Assembly: GCA_963556495.2 (NCBI GenBank) | Contig: OY747700.1 | Span: 557,001 to 621,000 of the forward strand | DNA: 64,000 bases | Source: Valencia hispanica | Taxonomy: Eukaryota > Chordata > Actinopteri > Cyprinodontiformes > Valenciidae | Direction of reading: 5' to 3' | Shown here: one piece after another, positions 8,758-21,070 of the stretch | How the letters are laid out: each line of letters begins with the position of its first letter | Numbering within the stretch: position 1 is the first letter of the stretch | Made by a program: the position numbers and the translations under genes | The notes under the pieces: generated by a model | Databases searched by the model: none | What the model was told of the DNA's origin: nothing | What the model saw: the letters and a program-made list of their open reading frames with translations, nothing else

Positions 8758-11700
8758 TCTTTTTTTTTGTATTCCCTTTTTTATGTTATTCGCCTATTAG
8801 GTTTGATTCCCGGGCCACACCAACACAGCGAAAAGCGCAGATGATATTTTACATAAATGTTGAGTTTCTTAAAAAGACACCCTTAAAAAGGTAGCAAAAA
8901 AAAATGGGTTAAAAGAAGTCCAGTGCAATGAAGCACTAAAGCCTGCCCCTGCAGTCCCTTCAACAACCAGGTTTGGAGTGCCTGAACAGCAAAGTCCAAT
9001 CCAGTCCAGATCTCCTGCTCTCCCTTGGTGCTGTGACTGTCACTTGGGTAAAAACACTGCTGTCCAATCCATAGATCCCGTGCCAGGTCTTCCACTCCAC
9101 CCTCAGCCGGCTACCCTTGACACACAGTAGAGAAGGAACTCAGGATCTGTTCTGGGCATCAAAAAAATGCAGGTACATAGGCTACACACTCAATAAGAGG
9201 ATTGACTACTTCCCTTCCTGTACAGACTAGCGAGCGTTGTATGATGAGGTCCGGAGATCGACACCACAAAGCCAGGAGCCAGCGCCGCAGCAGAGGAATC
9301 GAGGGCCCGATCGTGGTAGCAGCTGCAACAGGAGGCGGAAGAGACCAGCAGCAACCCATCCACCCAAGTCTGTCGTCACAGGTAACTGGCCTCTCATTTA
9401 TAGGGAGTGAGGGGAAGAACTGGTGATTACAACCACCTGTGTGATGAAGTTCAGGTGTGTCTCTAGCACTTCAGACCTTTGTTTACAGTCTATGATCCAG
9501 GTTAACCAGTCCAGCAATTTAAAAAGAGAAAAACACCCAAACACAGCAATACATTCTGAAAACAAAACATGAGGTTACCTGATCAAAAAAACTTAAGGCA
9601 ATGTTTTGCAACATATGACATTTGTACTGGAATTGCTTTATTGTGAAGTGCCTTGAGATGACATCTGTTGTGAATATCTGCTATATAAATAAGCTGAATT
9701 GAACTGAATTAAAACTGAATAAAATCTAATATAATCACTCCTTATTTAATAAAGGGCTTTTCATGCCATTGGGAGCACAAAGCGCTATACAAGATAAAAA
9801 CAATTTACATCACACAAATTTAAAACCTCATAACTTAAAAACACACACAGTCATACACAGTCAGAAAACCTCCAACCCACCCCCTCAACATACCTCTTCC
9901 CTCAAGTAATATAAACACGGTCTCCATGACTGCATTTATAATTAGGATCAAATAGAATCTATGTAAATAGATTTGAATCCTGAATGTCTGGTTTCTCAGC
10001 TATAAGATCCGTTAGAACTCAAGGTCGTCTTTCCAGGGAGGCACCAGCTCTTTTCATCTGACCAGGACATTGGCAGTTTGGTAGTTCCTTTCTTAGCAAT
10101 CAGAACCAAATCGATAACAGTCTATAAAGAAATCTTCCTCATTAAGCTGGGTTTTAATCAAATGAAGCTAAAATAAATAAAATATAATAATATAAATAAA
10201 ATATTGCAACTAAATCCTTTGGCATCGACTGAGGAAGAGAATAAAACCAACCGCAGAGTCAACATTAGAGCTCACAGAAGTCACCCACTATGATGTCATC
10301 AGGCTCCAATCAACTCCATCAGGTTAAATTAGGAAAGATTGCCCCATTGCATTTGATTCATGTCAAGAATAGAAGAACCTTGTTGGTTACATTTCAGCTA
10401 GAGAGACTAGATATGAACACCACAGGCCAGAGCTGCAGTCTGTTCAAGGTTTGCTGATCTTCAGTCATTCCAAGAACAAGCAGATCTGTTCTGAAATAGG
10501 AGAATAAGATCCTTACTTTGAGAAATACTTTTTCTGACATGCACCTGAACAGCTTCTGATTAGAACCACTGCATATTCTGACAATCTCAGAGACTCAGTC
10601 TGTCAATAAAGTATTATTGCAGTTTCATTTAAACTCATGATGAGACCTTTTCAACAGTCTTGGTCAGAGTTTCACTTCATTGCTGTGGAGCAAACTAAGT
10701 GTGGGCACAGAAAGAAGGGAATGAATTAGCTTCACAGCAGCATGATTCTAATCTAAGACAACACTGAAGTCATTTAGAAGCTTACCATCTAGAATTTATT
10801 TAGATTTAGAACAAGGAAGAACATCAAACAAAAGAACCACTTTTAGAGTGATCTCAGTGAGGTACCTCTGTAGCTATATGCGTTTATTACCTTAACAGTT
10901 AGCTAAAAGTCTCTAGCTGGGTTGTTTCCAGTAAAAAACCCTATGACTCCTCTTTTTGTGGACATTCTCATTATCTCTCGGTCTCAGGAAAATAAGTCAT
11001 TGCTTCCAATAAAGATATTTCTCCTCATGTAATTCCTATATTTCTTCCACTCTCTCCGCCTCTACTTCCATCTTTCAGTTTCTAGTTGTCTCCTGCCTCT
11101 GTCCACTCTGTGATTTATTCATCTTTCCTCCCCTCACAGTCTCCCAGCAATCCATTATCCCCCTCTAAGGGTCCTCTGGATGCTACAGATGAAGAAGCAC
11201 CCTTGTTGCCAAGTTGCCTCCTAAATGTCACTTGGCATCTTTAATGCTTGGCTGCCCATTATACACACATGTGACCCTCCCCACAGGAGTCATTCTTAAC
11301 AAGACCATCTGGAATCTATGGTAACTTTGGGATTTTTAGGATGTTTGCCTCAAGTTCATCATGATGCTGGAGATAAAGTTGAGAAGTATTTACTTTGGAT
11401 TAACCAGTCTGGGATTTATCAGTGGACAATGTAATAAGTCAGTTTTATTTCATATTGTCTTCATATCATAATAAGTACCTAAAATTAGTCTAGAAGTTAT
11501 CTGTCTTAAGAGGTCGCTCTTATAATAAGTGGGTTAATCAAAGTTTAGAAAACCTAACAGTTTTTATTTAACCTGATAAACTTTAAATGGCACACGGATC
11601 ACTTAGAAACATGTTCTTAAGGCTGTAAAAGTCCATGAAATTGTGTCTGGCGTTTAAGGGGCCCACTGCTGATCAACTCACTCACAGTAATAACCTTAAA

Positions 11701-12540
11701 TCTTAGAATTGAAAGGACCTCCAGCTTCTGATCAAAGACAAAAGATAGGTTATTGTTCTTCGCCCTGTGAATTTTCACAAATATTGTAACTTTAGCAGAT
11801 ACATTGTTCTAGATACCAAAACCTTCTACCTGAAGAATATATTCATTTGGCACATCTTGACTCAAACTGATGCAGAGACACCAGTACATCTATAACCTGT
11901 AGACCTTTAGAGCTCTGCAATGCAATCATAGCTAGATGTCCACACAGGTCCATGAGAGTCCTTCAGTTGGTCCAGAATACCGCAGTGAGGGTCCTTATGG
12001 AGCTGTAAAACGGATCATATTTCTGCTTTACAATAAGCCCCACAATTTTTTTTAGTGCCCTAACACTTTCATATTTCAAGACTTCTGCTGTCGGTATGCA
12101 GGTTTACCTCTTGTTTCCTTTAGTTTCAGGTTCATCAACACTATCTAAGCTTTTAGTACAGAGCTTAAAACTTATCTTTGTCACTGAGCTTTTACTCTTT
12201 ATTCTTCAAATTATTAATTTGGATTTATTTTATTGAACTGCCTGCAATATTTAGTTTTATAGACCTTTAACCTTTGACTTATGTTTCTTTATTAATTGTT
12301 GTATATGATATTGGTATGTGTAACTGACTGTTTTTAATTGTTTGTTTAATGTTTTATTTTCCTTTTTTTGTTTTATACCAACTTCAAAGTAAAATCCTAC
12401 TATCCAGACTAAATGTTTGCTCAGTCCATGAGTTAAACAATCAATCTTTGGGGGCTCAAGTGGACTAAGGAACATTCTAATTTCTCTTTTACAGGTTTCT
12501 TGATCAAAGGTGGATTATTTCTGATGATAGATGGAGGATG
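8758..12540. other. Stretch without recognisable genes; two short LINE tails
   Basis: I find no supported coding region here. At 9625-9720 there is a plus-strand L2-type tail (GTGCCTTGAGATGACATCTG, then TATATAAATAAGCTGAATTG). At about 9735-9815 there is a minus-strand LINE or SINE tail (AAAGGGCTTTTCATGCCATT, AGCGCTATACAA). The rest is AT-rich unique-looking sequence with only short ORFs that show no family resemblance. Confidence 0.5.
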
Positions 12541-12544
12541 TTAA

Positions 12545-12958
12545 AAGGGGGGTATTATGCAAAATGGACTTTCTGAAGCCTAATATCCTGAGAACCTGTC
12601 TTTCCCTCATTAAAAACATGCCTGAAGTGTTGCTCTAACCCATTCACTCATGTTAGAGTAATCTTTGAGTCTCTGCTGGTAGTTCTCGGGGTTGCTGAAA
12701 CGCCTGTTCCCAGCTATCACCGCCTTTTTCACCCATCTCCTCCTCCTACCTTACGTACTCAGCCGAGAGCCTCGCCCCTGCAGAGTAGGAGGGTCTTGGA
12801 GAGGCACAGGCGAAAATCAAGGCGTCCAATACGGAAGTAAATTTCTTTAAGGTGAATTTGGATATATGACGGACTTTTAAGGGACTTAAGGTGACAAATT
12901 TATTGGAGCGTGCAATAGAAGCGTAATATGTGCCTGGAAGAAGCATAATACTGTCAGG
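12545..12958. mobile_element. MITE-like element
   Basis: The left edge reads GGTATTATGCAAAATGGAC and the right edge carries GCATAATACTG, giving an inverted GTATTATGC pair about 400 bp apart. The interior is non-coding and GC-richer than its flanks. The size and short inverted ends fit a miniature inverted-repeat transposable element. No clear target duplication was found, so the family is not assigned. Confidence 0.45.
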
Positions 12959-13232
12959 TTGTGTAATTCAGACTCAAATGCAGGCGTGGACGTTGGTGGT
13001 GAAGGCATAACTTTAATGCGGAAACGGTGGCAGCAGAACCACTTATAGTAACTGTCACCAGGGTGGCAGGATGACAGCGGACTGAGAAAGCTGGGCGAAG
13101 ACGTATGAAGTGACGACAGGAAAGGAGACGAGGAAAAGAACTGTAGAACCTCATTTGTGCTTAGGCTGTTTTGATTCAGTCGAGCTTTCGGAATGATCAA
13201 AAATATTAGCCTCATCTAAACCTTCAACTTGT

Positions 13233-14069
13233 ATGTTGAACCCAATCCCAACCAAATTATTTAAAGAAGTATTCCATTTGGTTCCTGGCCCCATTTTGGA
13301 TATGATGAATCTATCCTTAGTAAACGGATACGTACCACACGGATTTAAAATAGCTGTAATTAAACCTTTACTCAAGAAACCTTCCCTTGATCAAGATGAC
13401 TTAGTGAATTACAGACCTATATCTAACCTTCCTTTCTTATCCAAAATCCTTGAGAAAATTGTTGCTAATCAAGTCTGTGAGCAACTAAACAGTAACGATC
13501 TGTTTGAAGAGTTTCAGTCAGGTTTTAGAGCTCATCATAGCACTGAAACAGCACTGGTGAAGGTTACTAATCATATTCTCATGGCCTCAGATAATGGACT
13601 TGTGTCTGTTCTGGTTTTGTTAGATCTCAGTGCTGCTTTTGACATAGTCGATCATAATATTCTCTTAGAAAGGCTTGAACATGTTGCAGGGATCAAAGGA
13701 ACAGCACTAGGCTGGTTTAAATCATATTTGTCTGATAGATTCCAGTTTGTTCATCTAAATGATCAATCTTCTTCACTCTCAATGGTTACTTGTGGAGTTC
13801 CACAGGGTTCTGTGCTTGGACCAATTCTTTTCACCATATATATGCTTCCAATTGGTAGAATCATTAGACAGCATGGGACAAATTTCCACAGCTACGCAGA
13901 TGATACACAACTATATTTATCCATAAATCCTGATGAACCCAGTCAGTCAGGTAGATTACAGGCATGTCTGGAAGACATAAAAACATGGATGAATCTAAAT
14001 GTTTTCCTTTTAAATTCTGACAAGACAGAAGTTGCTGTCTTTGGACCAGAAGTTCTAAAAAGAAACTGA
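13233..14069 (+). pseudogene. LINE ORF2 reverse transcriptase
   Basis: The 278-residue open frame has the full RT palm: YRPISNLPFLSKILEKIVAN, FQSGFRAHHSTETALVKV, the motif A region [20 protein letters not shown], motif [19 protein letters not shown] and motif [19 protein letters not shown] is intact at about residue 216-219. The protein lacks the endonuclease because of 5' truncation and stops at 14069, after which a different frame carries the rest. It is a dead copy of a self-mobilising enzyme. Confidence 0.85.
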
Positions 14070-14101
14070 TTAGTCAATCACTTCATCTGGATGGCATTAA
14101 A

Positions 14102-14733
14102 TTGGCCCCCTGTAATAACGTAAAGAACCTCGGCGTTATTTTTGACCAAGACTTGACATTTAAATCCCATATTAAACAGGTTTCTAGGATTTCCTTCTTT
14201 CACCTCCGGAATATTGCTAAAATTAGAAACATCCTGTCCAGGAGTGATGCTAAGAAACTAGTCCATGCATTTGTTACCTCAAGGCTGGACTACTGTAATT
14301 CTTTACTATCAGGTAGTCAACAAAATGCCATTAAAAGTCTTCAGTTGATCCGAAATGCGGCAGCAAGAGTTCTGATGAATATTAAAAAGAGAGATCACAT
14401 TTCTCCTGTTTTAGCTTCCCTTCATTTGCTCCCTGTTAAATCCAGAATAGAATTTAAGATCCTTCTTCTTACATACAAAGCCCATATTAATCAGCTCCAT
14501 CATACATCAGAGATCTAATTGTTTCATATGTTCCTAACAGATCACTTCGCTCTCAGACTGCAGGTTTACTTGCAGTTCCTAGGATTTTTAAAAGTAGAAT
14601 GGGAGGCAGATCTTTTAGTTATCAGGCTCCTCTCCTGTGGAACCAGCTCCCAGCTTTAGTCCGTGAGGCAAACACTCTGTTTACTTTTAAGGCCAGGCTT
14701 AAAACTTTCCTTTTTGATAAAGCTTATAGTTAG
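14102..14733 (+). pseudogene. LINE ORF2 C-terminal region
   Basis: The frame from 14102 reads NVKNLGVIFDQDLTFKSHIK, then FVTSRLDYCNSLLSGSQQNA and AAARVLMNIKKRDHISPVLA, the thumb and C-terminal region of L2/CR1 ORF2. It stops at 14518; after a frame change the true C-terminus continues to a stop at about 14733 (PLLWNQLPALVREANTLFTF). The 3' UTR starts there. Confidence 0.8.
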
Positions 14734-15735
14734 AGTGGCTTAGGTCATCCTGAGCTAGCTCTGTAGTTATGCTGCCATAGGCTTAGACTGCTGGAGGACA
14801 GACTTCCCAATTGTCTTCACTCTCCTACTTCCTTTTCTCCTACTATTCTCCAGTTGTATTACAGTACATTCTGTTATTTTGACTGTTAACTTTGTTTTCT
14901 CTCAGTGTTTTTCTCTCCATAGAAGATATACCTGGTCTGGTATCCTGCTTGGCTGGAATGCCCTGTTGGACGGGGGGCATCGACTGGGATGATGCTCCCA
15001 GTAACTGAACACCCACTGTGTCCTGTTATCAACTTTTTACTTTCTGTAACATAGAAAGTTCTCTTATATCAGATCTTCTGTTCCTTCTGTGTTTCTGCTC
15101 TGTCTTCTCAAACCCCCAGACGGTCGTGGCAGATGGCCGCTCCTACTGAGCCTGGTTCTGTTGGAGGTTTCTTCCTGTTAAAGGGGAGTTTTTCCTCTCC
15201 ACCGTCGCTACATGCTTGCTCAGTATGAGGGATTGCTGAAGGATTGCTGTGGTTGGAAAGTCTGCATCAACGGGGCCAACCTCACGCCAATGACTGACGT
15301 AATCTGCTGGGATTCCTTAAATACGAAACTTTTTAACTGATTGGAATGTTTGTATAAATGTATTGAAATGACTTCTTGTTAAGTGCCTTGAGATGACATC
15401 TGTTGTGAATTGGCGCTATATAAATAAACTGAATTGAATTGAATTGAAAACACTGGAGAGACAACATCAAACTGACAAGGAACGACAGGGACACTGAGGT
15501 ATTTAAGAGCTGGGAAACAATGGGAAGACTAATGAAGGAAAACAGGAAACAGCTGACGACAATTAACAGGCATCAAGAAGAGGCAGGAAGTGACACAGAC
15601 AGAGAGGAAGTGAACATATAGAAGGCTAACCAAATAACACTAGGAACCTAAGCAAATAAATAAGGAATGAACACAAACATGAGGAACAAAACCAGAGAGC
15701 ACCTGGGGGAAAAGAGGGTGACTGGGTAAATTGGT

Positions 15736-17493
15736 GTTAAATTTAAACATGGGTTCATCAATGAAATGAAAGAAATCTGCTTTTGACCAACTGGGAATTT
15801 CTGGATTCAATGAGTCAGAGTAAATATCTCTGAAATTATTCTGACTGAATATAGAAACATAATGAGTTATAAATCTGTTCCAGTTTCAGTTCAATGTGCA
15901 GCAGGGTGAAGACCAAAGGCCTCCTCCAAAACTCACAGCAGAACTTCTGTGTTTCTACAACCTTCAGCCTCGCAGAAGAAACAGGAGAATCAAGTTGTGT
16001 CTCGACATGAAAAAGGGCTTTAATTAGTTAAGATTCATGTGAAGTTGCCTTTTAAGAGTCAAACTAAAGGGAGGAGAGTTCCAGAGTCATGGAGCTGCTG
16101 ATGAGAACTTTGGTCACCTTCAGTTTTTAGCCTTGGCTCAAGCAGCAGGCTTTGGTCACATGACCTCAGAAACCTGCTACTGACACACTGATGTAAAGAT
16201 TTCAAGACGTATGCAGGTCCTGGACCATTCACCGCCCTCTAGGTGAGGACCAAGAACTCAACCTTTACTCTGCAGTGGATGGGGCTCCAAGACGAACCAA
16301 GAGGATGAAGAAGGTTCCTGACAAACAGCTGTAATGACCTTCTAATGATCAAAGAGTTATTAATATGTAAAAACTGAATGATGTATGGAGTTATTTTGTG
16401 TTATTTTGGCCGTTGTTCCCATTTGCACCTGTACAGCTAACAACATTGTCACAAGGTGGTGCTAATGTACCAAATTAGTTACCAGTGGCAGTGATGTGAG
16501 CTTCTAATCCCTCAGAGAGGAAGGTAAACCTGACACCAAAGTCTGAGTAGCTGATACAGATTGTAAAACAGGGACTAATTTGTGTTTAATTAATATAAAT
16601 CTAAAAGTTTTCTCAAAACAGACTGGTTTTAAATGCAACAGGGAATGAAGGGATTAGCAGCTAATCTGAATGAAGTAAAGCCTTACGCTCCAAGCTTTTA
16701 TCACAAAATACATCAGAGAACATTCTGGTTGTCATGGTGATGAACCCATAAAATGGGCTTTAAATCGTTGATTAATTTTCTAACATTTACTAATTATTTA
16801 ATTATTTACTTATAAAGACTGTGGTTTGCTTCCTAAGGCCTGTTCTGTGCTGATTAGACAGAATCAAATCAATATAACTGAACATATTTTTCATCATTTC
16901 ACCAAATCCAAGATTTATTCTGGAACCTTCTGCAAAGCCTTTTAAGCAACCCTGACCTGAGTGTGTGGGTAGAAAAGCAGATTTATGTGAAATTGATGTT
17001 AATGTTGTGACTAAAGTTGCTCTGATTTCATGTGAGCAATTAATGTGAGGGGAAGGTGATAACGGAGGGGATGTGAGTGTGAAGGGATGCGACCGGTGGC
17101 GTCACACCTGCTAATGAGCTCTGACACGCTGCAGCTGCATGAGAGCGCGCCATCTTCTCTGCTTTAGCAGAGGAACTGAAAGGCAAAGCAGAGGGACGCA
17201 CACAGCGGGGAGGACTGGCAGCAGTACACAGAGTTTAGAGGATCAGTATTTGATCCTGGGTGACCTTTAGTTCAGCTCCAAATCACCCCTCCTCTCTGAT
17301 AATCCCTCCACATCCCTCTGTTCTCCTCACTTTTCACAGCAGATTTATCTGAGAACATCCAGGAGGAGGAACCCAGCAGCTCTGGTTGATGGATAGGCAG
17401 ATAGTCGGTAGGAGGGAGCAGAGAGGTAGAGCTGAGACGAAGGTGGAAGGGATAGATGCTACTACAGGTGTTTCTACAGAAGCCTTATTTATC
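15736..17493. other. Stretch without recognisable genes
   Basis: No ORF with family resemblance, RNA gene or transposon end was found. The part at about 17095-17260 is GC-richer (GGTGGCGTCACACCTGCTAA, GAGAGCGCGCCATC) and looks a little like a promoter or 5' exon. I cannot support a gene there. Confidence 0.4.
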
Positions 17494-17710
17494 TTAAAGA
17501 TCTCATGACACGAAGCTGATTTCATGTAAATGTATTATGACATAATGCATCTTGTCAAAGTATGTGGTTGTGTAAATTTATGAGCCGAACAGACTTGATT
17601 TTACCCGATAATTAGAGTTTCAAAAATATTAGCTAAACCGCGGCTTCAAAGCTACGTCTCCATTATGTGACGTCAGCAACAGAACCGCTCAGGCTGGACA
17701 GTCGTAAAAC

Positions 17711-18736
17711 CAGTGTTGCCAACTTAGCGACTTTGTCGCTATTTCTAACGACTTTTCAGACCCCTTTAACGACTTTTTTTTCCAAAAAGCGCCTAGCGAC
17801 AAATCTAGCGACATTTCTGACCACCCTTAGTGAAACTTTGTCGCCGATATTTCCTGAAGTTTAGAGACCCAGCTTGCTCCTTCCCGACACTCAGAAAGGG
17901 AATAATCTGCGCATGTGTACGCAGCGTGATCAGAGTATGTCGACTGACCAATCATTAACCTTTTTCGGTTCATTTCATCCACTCACAAACAAAGTTGTTT
18001 TGTAGTTAATGTAAATTCAAAAGTAAAAAATAAATCTGCATGTATATAAAACTGGAATTAAGGCTTGTCTGTACTATGCTGCACTTCACACCTGTGGTGC
18101 ATTCAAGGAACGTTTGAAATGTATGGTGAGTTCAAAAACGTAGGACATTTAAAACTTATGGCAAAAAAAGCCCACTGAAAATAATATAAGCAATAAACTT
18201 CTGTTTAATGGCGGTTGGCAAGAAACATTTGATGCATGCTAAATATGCCCTACTTATTTTTACAAAGTTACCTACTAAAAAACAAACAACTATATTCTCT
18301 CTATTAATTTCATCTTCTTGAGATATCTCAGCAAATGTATGTTTCAGAACTTTACATTTTTTTAAGAGGTCTTTGATGTCCAGTTGCAATTTGATATCTT
18401 GTCAATTTTGTAGGCTACCAGTTTTCTCAACAGTTTACTTCAGGCAAAATAATAGAACATGTTCCACAGTCTATTCTTGAAGACAAAGTCACATTTCCCT
18501 GTAGCATGTTTCCCCTGTTTAAAAAATGTATTATTTAAATAATGTTTAAATAATGTATTATTTAACCTGTATGATGAAATCCTAATCTATATATAATTTT
18601 TTCCTCCTTTGTTTCTATCGTCATCACGTGATGACATCATCATTATGCAAATTAGTGTATGACGTCATCTGGCGACATCTAGCGACTTTCTGGGGAAATT
18701 TCAGCTACTTTCTGTCAGAGACAGTTGGCAACACTG
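17711..18736. mobile_element. Non-autonomous hAT element with perfect 8-bp target duplication
   Basis: The left end CAGTGTTGCCAACT and right end AGTTGGCAACACTG are a perfect 14-bp inverted repeat. The 8 bases CGTAAAAC occur directly on both sides (17703-17710 and 18737-18744). An 8-bp duplication and a CAGTG start define the hAT superfamily. Both subterminal zones carry several copies of TAGCGAC or its complement, typical of hAT transposase binding sites. No transposase ORF is present. It sits inside the Kolobok-like element, so it inserted later. Confidence 0.9.
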
Positions 18737-18761
18737 CGTAAAACTACCGCTGTCAGGCCTG

Positions 18762-18995
18762 ATGGTGGCACTCATATTTGAAGGCTCGGAAGATTCTTCC
18801 TCCAGTTTTAGCCTTGAGATGGTTTTAGACGTGGAAAATGCAGCAGGTGCTGGTGCTTTTAGAGGCATAGAACCGAACAGATACCAGCCGTACACAATGA
18901 CTGAGACGGATAGAAGAAAGTGGGTCAGAGAAGCTAGCGGGAGAAGTGACAGCGGGAGAAGTGACGTCAGGGAAACACAGGTTGGTAAGGATTAG
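18762..18995 (+). pseudogene. Possible N-terminal ORF of the Kolobok-like element
   Basis: The 77-residue frame is acidic and serine-rich at first (EGSEDSSSSFSLEMVLDVEN), followed by GIEPNRYQPYTMTETDRRKW. The G-I-x-P-x-[RY]-[FY]-x-P style segment resembles N-termini of transposon-linked or P2X7-tail-like proteins abundant in fish, but this is from memory and weak. It begins 26 bases past the hAT insertion, which therefore lies in its promoter or leader. It runs towards the minus-strand THAP gene at the other end. Function unknown. Confidence 0.35.
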
Positions 18996-18999
18996 AAAT

Positions 19000-21065
19000 A
19001 ACTTAATAGTGGCTTCTTTTTTTTCAAAATAATTAACAAAATGATATAAATGAGCATAATATTAACGTGTAGGGATTTTAGCAGTGACCTGAAAAATAAA
19101 CATTAGCCTACATAATGTAAATATGGTAAATCAGTTTTAAAACAAAAATAATAAACTAATCCAGACGTACTTATTGATAAGGTCTGAGACTGATATCAGA
19201 AAAATAAAATCATATTGTAGGCAGACATTCAAGGCAAACAACAAAGCGAGTAGTCTAACACTTACTTCATTAGAATTCTTCTTTATGGTTATCGTACCAA
19301 TTTATTAGTTTCAGGTGAAACACGTTTGTTATTTAATTTCTTTGTCAGACTTACTAAATAGAGTTTGAATTATTCATAATTATAGCAAAACTGCTTTGAC
19401 CCGCGGGTGTAATATTCCAAAGCAATAAAAGAGAAATTATTAATTCTACTATAATTTACATTTAATCAGGGATCCCGTTATTTTCTGTCTTTGACAGTTT
19501 TTTTTTTATTTTGAAAAAAATCAGAAACATATTCAATATTATTTAATTCTTCATTTATTTTGGTAAATATTCAGTCCGAACAATCTGAACAAAGACTCTC
19601 CATGGTGCCCTCACACATGGAGCAGATGAAAACATGTACTAAATATGAACATTTTACCTGCTTACAACTTTCTCATGGTCTATAGACGTGAATTGTTCAC
19701 CTGCTTGTGCATAAAAGAGGCTGAATCTCCTCCGCTCGCACACTGCAGACTGGAATAACAAGAGCCACTTCTTTCTCAACTTTCTTATTGCCTCAGCAGG
19801 AGGAAATAGCGTTGCATTGAGTACGGTGTCCAGGTCTGAGATGATGATGCTCAGATGCTCTCATTAGAATCGTTTTTGATTGATTCAGTTTCCTAAACTC
19901 TGTGCGTAAAGTTGAAAATGACTGTGCGTCTGCATCAAGTGGTCAGAGGTGTAAATTGTAAACTTTCAAAATGAAGGACGGCTGTTAGTTTGGGTCCACA
20001 GGTGTTTCTGATTATTGTACTAATGAATAGAGGTTGCGTCATAATAAACTGACGGAAAAAGCTCATCACACAAACACCTCAGATGGTTGGCCTGTCCCTT
20101 TTTGTGAACATAATCACTACCTGATGGAGTAGTGGAGAGGTTGAGCCGCCCGTCAGAAAGTGAACTTTTGTCTGATCTCCTGCTTCATTTTCTCATTCGA
20201 TTTTCCTGCCGCACTTTAACTACGGCCTTTACATTTTTCCATTAGGCCACAGTTTTAAAAAACAGATCAAAGACGGAAAATAACACAATCCCCAAGTGAT
20301 TGTAAATTAGATTACAATGAATCATGTTCCTTTTATTTCTTTGAAACATTGTAGGCTACATCTGAAATAAATTTAATGCAGAGATCTCTGTGCAGAAACA
20401 AAATATTGTCCACAGTCCCTGGCTTTGTCTGCGCTCTCCGTTTCTGAATCGCAAATCCAGCCGCAGATAAATCTCTGGCAGCACAGGATGCCAGGATAGC
20501 GGGAACATTCTGCTGTCAGCGCAAAGCTGGGGGAATATTCTGGTATGTTCTCTCCACAAACACAATATATCAACACCATTCTCTTTGGGAGTCGTAAACA
20601 AACAAAAGTATTAAATTAATATTTTTAACCTGCAGTAAAGAAATTTCAGCCAGAGCCATGAAATTTAATTGATGTATTTTTCCATTTTGAAACGGGAACC
20701 AGCGGTACTGCAGGACTCTGACCTGAACATGTTCGCATACGGACTAAAACCTTGATGTATCCACTGCAAAGAATGCTGCAGCATCTGCGCATAAAGAAAT
20801 CATGACTGTATGAGAACGTGCAATGGAGTCATTTAAATAATAGTCCGTTCAGATACTGATTATGTGGAAATTGTGCTGGGAGCACAAGTGGATGTTAGAT
20901 CTGGTAAGAAATTCATGAGGTTTAGAAAAGTGGTGGAGACATGATGTCCCTGGTGTCCCCGGCTACAATGAGCCTCTATGCTTCTGGAAACAGAAGATCT
21001 AACTGGTCAGTCAGTGGAAGTGGAGCTTGTAGGAGTAGCGATGCTGTTGCTGTCAGTGTTGCATC
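19000..21065. other. Kolobok-like element interior without recognisable genes
   Basis: This is AT-rich sequence inside the TTAA-flanked element. I see no DDE/D catalytic block and no long open frame. Short ORFs at 20.36-20.60 kb and around 20.94-21.17 kb have no family resemblance; the latter overlap the THAP ORF on the other strand and are shadows. The catalytic part of the transposase has probably been deleted or lies in introns and exons too decayed to see. Confidence 0.45.
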
Positions 21066-21070
21066 GCAGT

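Larger units (their letters stand above)
13146..15450 (+). mobile_element. 5'-truncated L2/Maui-type LINE, plus strand
   Basis: The copy begins inside ORF2 just before the RT and runs to an intact 3' end, GTGCCTTGAGATGACATCTG, TTGGCGCTATATAAATAAAC and a GAATT repeat. ORF2 is interrupted by frame changes at about 14069-14100 and 14518. The 5' truncation and intact tail are what target-primed reverse transcription leaves. It matches the minus-strand copies at 0-2.7 and 29.3-32.2 kb closely. Confidence 0.85.
12953..15735. repeat. Interspersed repeat split by a LINE insertion
   Basis: The flanks 12953-13145 and about 15451-15735 together resemble one moderately repeated non-coding fish element: a start GTCAGGTTGTGTAATTCAGA, ATGCAGGCGTGG, then after the LINE AACACTGGAGAGACAACATC, GACAAGGAACGACAGG, GTATTTAAGAGCTGGG and AACAGGAAACAGCTGACGAC. 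The LINE at 13146-15450 sits between them. The family name is unknown to me, and the pairing of the two flanks is an inference from style and continuity. Confidence 0.4.

Noticed and set aside
8797..8824. GGTTTGATTCCCGGGCCACACCA looks like a tRNA 3' end or, inverted, an LTR-element primer-binding site
   Set aside because: The bases before it cannot form a T-stem or the rest of a tRNA, and no LTR ending in CA precedes it on the minus strand.
17095..17260. GC-rich block that could be a host 5' exon
   Set aside because: No open frame, splice donor or start codon context that supports it.
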